From assembly GCF_021261325.1 (NCBI RefSeq), contig NZ_JAJSBI010000041.1, positions 1-64,000 on the forward strand: DNA of 64,000 nt, read 5' to 3'. Both the position numbers and the translations under genes were made by a program. The notes beneath the pieces were generated by a model, which was not told the origin of the DNA, did no database searches, and worked only from the letters and a program-made list of their open reading frames with translations. This document shows positions 51,127-57,383 of the stretch, one piece after another (position 1 is the first letter of the stretch; the number at the start of each line of letters is the position of its first letter). The DNA comes from Streptomyces guryensis. Lineage in GTDB: Bacteria; Actinomycetota; Actinomycetes; Streptomycetales; Streptomycetaceae.

Positions 51127-51143
51127 CGACGAGTTGAAGTGAC
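51112..51143. repeat. 16-bp tandem repeat across a stop codon
   Basis: GACGAGTTGAAGTGAC occurs at 51112-51127 and again at 51128-51143; the first copy contains the gene's TGA stop (51124-51126). A recent slippage duplication, like that at 43487. Confidence 0.9.
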
Positions 51144-51187
51144 CGTGAGCTGGGGGCCGCGCCCCCAGACCCCGGCTTCGTCCTGAA

Positions 51188-51208
51188 CGGCCTCGTCCTC
51201 AGAGGCCG
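51188..51208. terminator. Hairpin between convergent genes
   Basis: CGGCCTC (51188-51194) and GAGGCCG (51202-51208) with a 7-base loop; a second TGGGGGC/GCCCCCA hairpin precedes it at 51151-51167. Together they separate the membrane protein gene from the convergent MerR gene. Confidence 0.6.
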
Positions 51209-51224
51209 GACGGGCCGAAAACGC

Positions 51225-52073
51225 TCACCTCACCGGAAAGGCGACGTCGCACACCGCGTCCTGCGGCCCCGCCGCAGCCCAGTCCGCGAAGTACACCTCC
51301 CGGCACGGCCCCGCCTGCTCCAGCCCCCGCGCGGCGATCCACTGCTCCACCGCCTCGAAGGCGGCGCCGATCTGCGGGGCGGCGACCTGCGCCTTGGTGA
51401 TCCTGGTGTACGCCAGCCGCTGGGCGGGTTCCACGCGCACCTTCGTGTCCCAGGCCCGGCCCTGCCGCTCGGCCCACTCCCGGGCCGCGGCCTCGTCCGC
51501 GACCGGCACACAGGTCTCGGCGGGGCCGTCGCTCTCCATGGACACCTCGGAGTGGTAGACGACGTAGGGCGCCGCCGCGACACCCCCGCACTCGCCCGCC
51601 GCCGGCAGCAGCCGGTCCAGCGACGCGTCGATCCACGCCGGCAGCTCGTCCGTCAGCGTGTGCCGGGACTGGGTGATCACCACCTGTTCGGGCACTTCCA
51701 CCGTCTCGACCACGAACTTCCCGTACATCTCGGAGCTCCTCCCCGACAGTCGTCCACGGAGGTACTCGGCGAGCGTCCGCTGCCCCGCGACGCGCGTCTC
51801 GACGTCCGCCCAGTAGGCGGCGAGCCGGTCGGCGGCCTCGCTGCCGTCCGCCTCCACCACGTCGGCGATCCGGGCGAGCGGCATGTCGAGCTGCCGCAGC
51901 AGGGCCACCAGTCGGGCCCGTTCCACCTGGTCGGCGCGGTAGTAGCGGTAGCCGCTGAGCTCGTCGACGTGCGCGGGGGCGAGCAGGCCGAGGCGGTCGT
52001 AGAGCCGTAGTGCCTTGGCCGACAGGCGCGCCCGGGCCGCGAACGCGCCGATGGTGAGCAGTTCGTCGTCCAC
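51225..52073 (-). CDS. MerR-family regulator with GyrI-like effector domain
   Basis: About 282 residues. MerR winged helix LTIGAFAARARLSAKALRLYDRLGLL...SGYRYYRADQVERARLV, a coiled-coil dimer helix, then a GyrI-like ligand domain (PYVVYHSEVSMES, RLAYTRITKAQVAAPQIGAAFEAVEQWI). It responds to an unknown small molecule. GGAGG eight bases before GTG 52073 sets the start; a GTG six codons upstream is also in frame. It has the elongated promoter described at 52122-52152. Confidence 0.9.
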   Translation of the reverse strand: MDDELLTIGAFAARARLSAKALRLYDRLGLLAPAHVDELSGYRYYRADQVERARLVALLRQLDMPLARIADVVEADGSEAADRLAAYWADVETRVAGQRTLAEYLRGRLSGRSSEMYGKFVVETVEVPEQVVITQSRHTLTDELPAWIDASLDRLLPAAGECGGVAAAPYVVYHSEVSMESDGPAETCVPVADEAAAREWAERQGRAWDTKVRVEPAQRLAYTRITKAQVAAPQIGAAFEAVEQWIAARGLEQAGPCREVYFADWAAAGPQDAVCDVAFPVR

Positions 52074-52121
52074 CTGAGCATCCTCCGTCACCGGACGGGT
52101 CCTTTCCGCCCGGTGACGGGA

Positions 52122-52152
52122 ACGCTCGTCCTTGCCCCAGGGGCAAGGTCAA
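52122..52152 (-). promoter_or_regulatory. MerR-type promoter with perfect palindrome in a 19-bp spacer
   Basis: On the gene strand TTGACC (-35, 52152-52147) and GAGCGT (-10-like, 52127-52122) are 19 bp apart, as in MerR-controlled promoters. The spacer carries CCTTGCCCCAGGGGCAAGG, a perfect palindrome (52130-52148). Autoregulation by the MerR protein at 51225 is expected. Confidence 0.75.
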
Positions 52153-52159
52153 CGCCTGG

Positions 52160-52669
52160 CTACGCGAGGGCGCTCTCCACCGCCGCGACGACTTCCGCCG
52201 CCTCCGGCTCGGTCTGCGGGGAGAAGCGGGCGACGACCTTGCCGTCCCGGCCGATCAGGAACTTCTCGAAGTTCCAGCGGATGTCGCCGGTGTGGCCCTC
52301 GGCGTCCGCGAAACCGGTGAGGCGGTCGTAGAGGGGGTGCCGGTCCTCGCCGTTCACATCGACCTTCTCGGTCAGCGGGAAGGTCACGCCGTACGTCGCC
52401 GAGCAGAACTCGGCGATCTCCTCGGCGCTGCCCGGCTCCTGCCCGAGGAACTGGTTGCAGGGCACGCCGAGGACGGTGAAGCCCTGTTCGGCGTAGCGCT
52501 CGTGGAGGCGCTCAAGGCCGGTGTACTGCGGGGTCAGCCCGCACTTGGAGGCCACGTTCACAATGAGGACGGCCTTGCCCTCGTACTGGGAGAGGCCGGC
52601 GGAGCCACCCTTGAGGGCGCCGATCTCCACGTCGAGGGGGGCGGCGCCGTTGCTGTCTGCAGTCGTCAT
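52160..52669 (-). CDS. Glutathione peroxidase family protein
   Basis: 169 residues. NVASKCGLTPQYTGLERLHERY with the peroxidatic Cys at 43, then GVPCNQFLGQEPGSAEEI (with the Cys/Gln pair) and IRWNFEKFLIGRDGKV. Standard family length. In actinomycetes lacking glutathione it probably uses thioredoxin. It lies between the MerR gene and the ArsR-like gene. Confidence 0.95.
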   Translation of the reverse strand: MTTADSNGAAPLDVEIGALKGGSAGLSQYEGKAVLIVNVASKCGLTPQYTGLERLHERYAEQGFTVLGVPCNQFLGQEPGSAEEIAEFCSATYGVTFPLTEKVDVNGEDRHPLYDRLTGFADAEGHTGDIRWNFEKFLIGRDGKVVARFSPQTEPEAAEVVAAVESALA

Positions 52670-52678
52670 AAGCGGATG

Positions 52679-53674
52679 CTAACTCCGGTAGGTGTCGGGC
52701 CGGTTCCGGGCCTCCACCAGGACGTCACCCGCCGTCGTGCGTGAGTACAGCACCGAGCGGCCCGCGCGCCGCCGCTCCACCAGCCCGGCGTCCAGCAGCA
52801 CCTTCAGATGCCGGCCGACCGAGCCGAGGCCCTGACCGGTCACCGCGACCAGCTGGCTCGTGCTCATGGGGGAGGCGAGGAGGGCCAGGACTCCGGCGCG
52901 GGCGGGGCCGAGCAGGGCGGCCAGACTCGCGGGTACCGCGGACGGGCGGCCGCCGGCGAGGGCACCCGTGCACGGGTAGACGAGGGCGTACCGCTGCCGG
53001 GTGTCCTCCCAGGAGACCCAGCCGCCCTGCCGCTGCGGGGTCACCGGGACGAAGACGAGTTCGGCGCCGGAGATCTCACGCGGCGGGTACTCGTGCAGGT
53101 TCACCTGCAGCCGGTTGTCACCGAGCCAGCGCGTCCGCCCGGGACGCAGCGCGTCCAGCACCGTCGCCCAGCCGCCCTGGCTGACCTGCGCGATGCGGGC
53201 GACGACATCGGCCTCCAGGATGCGCCGGCGCCGGTCCCAGTACGGTCGTACGGTCTCGGTCCAGACGTAGCAGAAGAGGTCGGCCGCGCACTCGGGCAGG
53301 TCGTCGCGGTCGAGGGCGGCGGGCAGCGGGCCGCCGGCCAGGGAGACGACGAGGTCGGCGCGGGCCCGGTCGGCGGTGGTGGCCCGTATCCGTGCGGCTC
53401 CTTCCTCGAAGGTCTCCCCGTCGCCCGGGGTGGGCGCGAGGAAGTCGGCGGTCCAGACCCGCCCGAGCCCGGCGCGCAGGAGCAGCGCGGCGACGGGATC
53501 GGCGGCCAGCCGTGCGCGGTAGCCGGGCAGATGCCGGTCCAGCCAGGCCCGCTCGCCCGGGTGTGCGGCCTCGCCCGCGTGCAGCAGCTTGAGGGAGGCG
53601 AGGGTCTCGGCCATCGGCGACAGCACGAACCGGCTGCCCGCGAGGGTGTCGGCGTTGATCTGCCACCAGCCCAT
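52679..53674 (-). CDS. ArsR-like winged-helix regulator (DUF5937 type)
   Basis: 331 residues. An N-terminal DUF5937-like region starting MGWWQINADTLAGSRFVLSP leads to a C-terminal winged helix (STSQLVAVTGQGLGSVGRHLKVLLDAGLVERRRAGRSVLYSRT). Such regulators repress a neighbouring exporter. GGGAGG precedes ATG 53674. It is divergent from the MFS gene with a clear operator between. Confidence 0.88.
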   Translation of the reverse strand: MGWWQINADTLAGSRFVLSPMAETLASLKLLHAGEAAHPGERAWLDRHLPGYRARLAADPVAALLLRAGLGRVWTADFLAPTPGDGETFEEGAARIRATTADRARADLVVSLAGGPLPAALDRDDLPECAADLFCYVWTETVRPYWDRRRRILEADVVARIAQVSQGGWATVLDALRPGRTRWLGDNRLQVNLHEYPPREISGAELVFVPVTPQRQGGWVSWEDTRQRYALVYPCTGALAGGRPSAVPASLAALLGPARAGVLALLASPMSTSQLVAVTGQGLGSVGRHLKVLLDAGLVERRRAGRSVLYSRTTAGDVLVEARNRPDTYRS

Positions 53675-53690
53675 GCCGCCTCCCACGACC

Positions 53691-53708
53691 TTTCGCGTCA
53701 GCGCGAAA
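53691..53708. promoter_or_regulatory. Operator TTTCGCG-N4-CGCGAAA
   Basis: Seven-base arms (53691-53697, 53702-53708) with a TCAG spacer, in the 73-bp region between the divergent ArsR-like and MFS genes and 39 bp from the MFS start. The likely binding site of the winged-helix protein, whose own -35 region it should cover as well. Confidence 0.7.
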
Positions 53709-53747
53709 CAATAACGTGCGCGTTCCGGCCCTCCCGAGACTCCGTGC

Positions 53748-54956
53748 ATGCGCAGCTACCGAGACCTGTTCCGGACCCCCGAGTTCACCCCGTTCTTCCT
53801 CGCCTCCGCCGCCCACACCGCTGCACAGACGATCGGCGCCCTGGCCCTGGGCACGCTGGTCTACCGGGTCACCGGCTCGCCGCTGCTCTCGGCGGTGAGC
53901 ATGTTCGGGCCGCAGCTGGCGCAGGTGCTCGGAGCCACCTTCCTGATGTCGGGCGCCGACCGGCTGCCGCCGAGGTCCACGCTGGCCGGCATCGGTCTCG
54001 CCTTCGCGGTCGGTACGGCCGTCCTCGCCCTGCCCGGTCTGCCCGTCGCGGCCGTCTTCGGCGTCGTCCTCGTCCAGGGCCTGATCGCCTCGCTGGGCGG
54101 GGGAGTGCGCTGGGGGCTGCTGAACGAGATCCTCTCCAAGGACGGCTATCTGCTGGGACGTTCGGTGTTCAACATGCTCTCCGGGCTGATGCAGGTCGCC
54201 GGGTTCGCGACCGGCGGCGCCCTGCTGACGATCCTGTCCCCGCACGCCTGCCTGCTCATCTCGGCGGCGCTCTACGCCACCGCGGCCCTCGGCACCCGGC
54301 TGGGCCTGACCGCCCGCCCGCCGCGCTCCTCGGGCCGGCCGTCCGTCACGGCGACCTGGCGCACCAACGCCCTCCTGTGGTCCTCGCGCCCACGCCGCCT
54401 CACCTACCTGGGCCTGTGGGTCCCCAACGGCCTGGTCGTCGGCTGTGAATCCCTCTACGTCTCCTACGATCCCCACGCGGCCGGCGCGCTGTTCGCCTGC
54501 GGGGCGCTGGGCATGTTCGTGGGAGACGTGACCGTCGGCCGTCTCGTACCGGCCGCGCTGCGCCCTCGGCTGGCCACCCCGCTGCTCCTCCTGCTGGCCA
54601 CGCCGTACCTGTTCTTCGCCCTGCGCCCCGAGCTGCCCTGGTCGGCCGTCCTCGCCGTGGTCGCCTCGGCCGGCTTCGGCGCGAGCCTCGTCCAGCAGGA
54701 GCGCCTGATGGCCCTCACCCCGGACGAACTGAGCGGCCACGCCCTGGGGCTGCACTCGGCCGGAATGCTCACCATGCAGGGCGTGGCGGCGGCCCTGGCG
54801 GGCTCCCTCGCCCAACTGGCCTCCCCCGCCGCCGCGATGACCGTCATGGCGGCCGCGTCGGCCGTCGTGACGTCGACGCTGGCATGGGCCGGGCGTCGCA
54901 CCGCGTCGCCGGCCGGCGGCCGGGCAGCGCGGCGTACCGCCGTTTCCCGTCCCTGA
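53748..54956 (+). CDS. MFS transporter
   Basis: 402 residues with about 12 hydrophobic spans starting at FTPFFLASAAHTAAQTIGAL; motifs GGGVRWGLLNEILSKDGYLLGRSVFN and QQERLMALTPDELSGHALGL resemble drug-efflux MFS proteins. Regulated by the divergent ArsR-like gene through the operator at 53691. Confidence 0.88.
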   Translation: MRSYRDLFRTPEFTPFFLASAAHTAAQTIGALALGTLVYRVTGSPLLSAVSMFGPQLAQVLGATFLMSGADRLPPRSTLAGIGLAFAVGTAVLALPGLPVAAVFGVVLVQGLIASLGGGVRWGLLNEILSKDGYLLGRSVFNMLSGLMQVAGFATGGALLTILSPHACLLISAALYATAALGTRLGLTARPPRSSGRPSVTATWRTNALLWSSRPRRLTYLGLWVPNGLVVGCESLYVSYDPHAAGALFACGALGMFVGDVTVGRLVPAALRPRLATPLLLLLATPYLFFALRPELPWSAVLAVVASAGFGASLVQQERLMALTPDELSGHALGLHSAGMLTMQGVAAALAGSLAQLASPAAAMTVMAAASAVVTSTLAWAGRRTASPAGGRAARRTAVSRP

Positions 54957-55017
54957 GGGCTCTTCAGCGGGCAGCATTCAAGGGTGCGTTCGTCGAGACG
55001 TCCGGGGGAGAGCGCCC

Positions 55018-55734
55018 ATGTCGTACGACTCCGTGAAGTGGCCCGCCCGCGGTCTGCTGGGGGCGGTGTCCCCGCAGGCCCGGCAGGAGTTGCTCGCGCT
55101 GGGGGTGGAGAGCCGGTTCGAGGCGGGTGACGTGCTGTTGCGGGAGGGCGGAGCCGACCGGCATGTGCTGTTGCTGCTCTCCGGCTTCGCCAAGGTGACC
55201 GCCCGGGTGGAGAACGGTGAGGAGTCCCTGCTCGCGGTCCGGGTGGGCGGCGACACCGTCGGGGAGATGGCGGCGCTGGACGGGGCGCCGCGCTCCGCCA
55301 CGGTGACGGCGTGCGGCCTGGTGATCGCGCGGATATGGAAACCCGCCGAAGTGCACTCCCTGTTGGCGCGGCGACCGGACGTGCACCTGACCCTGACCGG
55401 GATCATCGCCCAACGGCTGCGCTGGGCCAACCGCCGGCGCCTGGACTTCCGCGGATATCCGGCCAAGGTGCGGCTCGCCCGGCTGCTGGTGGAGCTCGCC
55501 ACGTCCTACGGCCACCCCGTCGAGGGCGGCTTCGTCCTCGGCTGCCGGCTCACCCAGCCGGAGCTCGCCGCACTCACCGGGGCCGCCGAGACGACGATCC
55601 ACAAGGGCCTGCGCGAACTCCGCCAGGAAGGCCTGCTGGAGACCGGGTACGGCTCCACGGTGATCCGTGACCTGCCCCGGCTGCGGAAACTGGCGGATCT
55701 GGCGCCCGAGGGCCCGGCGGGCCCCGAGGTGTGA
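55018..55734 (+). CDS. Crp/Fnr-family cyclic-nucleotide-binding regulator
   Basis: 238 residues. cNMP-binding barrel (about 20-140) with the phosphate-binding cassette VGEMAALDGAPRSATVTA that retains Glu, Arg and Ser, the residues that grip the cyclic phosphate in Crp. The C-terminal winged helix ends with LTQPELAALTGAAETTIHKGLRELRQEGLLETGYG. It is 24 bp from the convergent PycTM gene and 0.8 kb from the cyclase-like gene, so its ligand could be the nucleotide made there. Ligand and targets are unknown. Confidence 0.9.
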   Translation: MSYDSVKWPARGLLGAVSPQARQELLALGVESRFEAGDVLLREGGADRHVLLLLSGFAKVTARVENGEESLLAVRVGGDTVGEMAALDGAPRSATVTACGLVIARIWKPAEVHSLLARRPDVHLTLTGIIAQRLRWANRRRLDFRGYPAKVRLARLLVELATSYGHPVEGGFVLGCRLTQPELAALTGAAETTIHKGLRELRQEGLLETGYGSTVIRDLPRLRKLADLAPEGPAGPEV

Positions 55735-55758
55735 GACCACGTGCCGTGGCGCCGGGGC

Positions 55759-56283
55759 TCAGGCCAGCACCGGCCGCAGCACCACCAGCAGCCCGGCGCT
55801 GACGCCCATCACGGCCGTGCACACCACGGCGGCGGTCAGGCACCGGTACTTGCGCACGGCCACCTGGGCCAGGAACCGGACCGTCTGCGACAACTCCCGG
55901 CGTTCCAGGGCCACGTCGGCGGCGTCCGGCTCCCCGTCGGCCGACAGGATGTCGGGGCCCGAGGCGAGGTGGACGAAGCTGTAACGGTTGGCGCCGGCCG
56001 GCCGCAGCACGCGGGGCCGCAGGGTGGCCGCCAGGAATCCGGCGCCGCCGAACAGCCCGCACAGGAACAGGGCGAGCAGGGTGCCGGCGAGCACACCGGC
56101 CGCACCACCGCGCCCGGCGGCGTGCAGTGCCCGCCCGCTCCATACGCCGGCCGTGCCGACCAGCGCGGCCTGCGCGGCGGCCAGGATCCCGGCCTTGGTG
56201 TCGGCGTGCTGATGGGTGGTCTGCAGCGCGGTGAACATGTACTGCGCGGGACGGCTGTCCGGCTGTCCGGCAATGGGCGGCAT
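55759..56283 (-). CDS. Pycsar-type transmembrane effector (PycTM-like)
   Basis: 174 residues. After a short head, QHADTKAGILAAAQAALVGT is the amphipathic helix plus first membrane span (the A-D-x-K-A-G motif of the Pycsar effector family), a second span (VLAGTLLALFLCGLFGGAGF), the LRPR turn, a cytoplasmic segment (residues 88-140) and a final span after VAVRKYRCLTAAVV. In Pycsar, PycTM binds cCMP or cUMP made by PycC and disrupts the membrane to abort phage infection. GGAGGAGCC precedes ATG 56283. The 285-bp region to the divergent cyclase gene contains both promoters. A stand-alone membrane protein with another role is possible. Confidence 0.72.
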   Translation of the reverse strand: MPPIAGQPDSRPAQYMFTALQTTHQHADTKAGILAAAQAALVGTAGVWSGRALHAAGRGGAAGVLAGTLLALFLCGLFGGAGFLAATLRPRVLRPAGANRYSFVHLASGPDILSADGEPDAADVALERRELSQTVRFLAQVAVRKYRCLTAAVVCTAVMGVSAGLLVVLRPVLA

Positions 56284-56568
56284 ACGGCTCCTCCTGCGGT
56301 CGACGGGCGACACGTCCCTTCCAGCAGACACCCGTCCGCCCGGCACAATCCTGCATTTATCCGGGATCGGCCCAAGAACCCCATCCGCACCAATTCACCG
56401 AATACGCCTACGACTTGGCCCGGCCCCGGTATTTTCTTGCTCCTTTCCGCATCCCGTACTTCGACGGGGTTCACGGCGGCCCGGGCGTGTACCACTGGCC
56501 TACCGGCGTCCGCGTGATGGGGGGAGCGGACGCCGGTGTGTTCCATTCAGGGAGCGGGGAGTTCGACT

Positions 56569-57363
56569 ATGGGAACGTTCGGTCGCAGACTGCTGCTGGC
56601 GGTCGATGCGAGGGGTTACGGCCGCGTCGACGTACTGACGCAGCGTCAGTTCCAGGAGGCCATCCAGCTGCTCCTGGGCGAGTCGGCCGCCGCGGCCGGC
56701 CTGGCGCGGGAGCGGTGGGAGACGCAGGTGGGCGGCGACTCGGTGTTCGCCGTGCTGCCCGAGGGCGCCTCCGAGCCCGACCTCGTCGACACCTTCATGC
56801 GGCACCTGGACGCCGGCCTGCGCGCCTTCAACCACGGCCGGCTGCCCGAGGCCCGGCTGCGGCTGCGGGCGGCCGTGCACTTCGGCACGGCGTCCCCGGC
56901 CGCCAACGGCTTCGAGGGCCGGGCCCCCGTCGAGATCGGCCGCATGCTGGACAGCGCGGTCCTGAAGTCGGCCCTGGCGGCCGCCCCCGACGCCTGTCTG
57001 GCCCTCGCGGTCTCCTCGACGGTCTTCAACGACGTGATCCGCGAGGCGTACACGACGATCCGGGTGCAGGAGTTCCGGGAGGTGCGGATCGCGGAGAAGG
57101 AGTACGCGGGGCGGGCCTGGATCCGGGTGCCCGGGTACGACGTCCATGCGCTGGAGTTGGGCGGGGCGGCCGACGCGCCGTCCGTCGGCGGAGCGGACGA
57201 CAGTGGTGTGGTCGGCGGCGGGGCGGATGACGGCGCGGACGGGGGTGGTGAAGCGTCCGTCGCGCGCCCCCCGAGTGCGCCAACTGCTCCTGGAGACAGG
57301 GTAGTTCAGGTGTTCCCCGGAACCATCCATGCCCCGGGCGCCGTCTTCGGCATCTCCAAGTGA
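56569..57363 (+). CDS. Class III nucleotidyl cyclase-like protein with C-terminal shared motif
   Basis: 264 residues. The domain (about 1-185) follows class III cyclases: LLLAVDARGYGRVD with Asp13, VGGDSVFAVLP with Asp57 (44 residues apart, as for the two metal aspartates of class III cyclases), AAVHFGTA, and GFEGRAPVEIGRMLDSA in place of the V-N-x-x-x-R segment; the Asn is replaced while the Arg is kept. An acidic Gly-rich linker (about 200-238) leads to the final VVQVFPGTIHAPGAVFGISK. GGGGAG before ATG 56569 fixes the start. It could be a pyrimidine or purine cyclase or an inactive relative. Genes downstream follow within 21 bp. Confidence 0.6.
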   Translation: MGTFGRRLLLAVDARGYGRVDVLTQRQFQEAIQLLLGESAAAAGLARERWETQVGGDSVFAVLPEGASEPDLVDTFMRHLDAGLRAFNHGRLPEARLRLRAAVHFGTASPAANGFEGRAPVEIGRMLDSAVLKSALAAAPDACLALAVSSTVFNDVIREAYTTIRVQEFREVRIAEKEYAGRAWIRVPGYDVHALELGGAADAPSVGGADDSGVVGGGADDGADGGGEASVARPPSAPTAPGDRVVQVFPGTIHAPGAVFGISK

Positions 57364-57383
57364 CCTCCGAGTGACGGCTGAGA

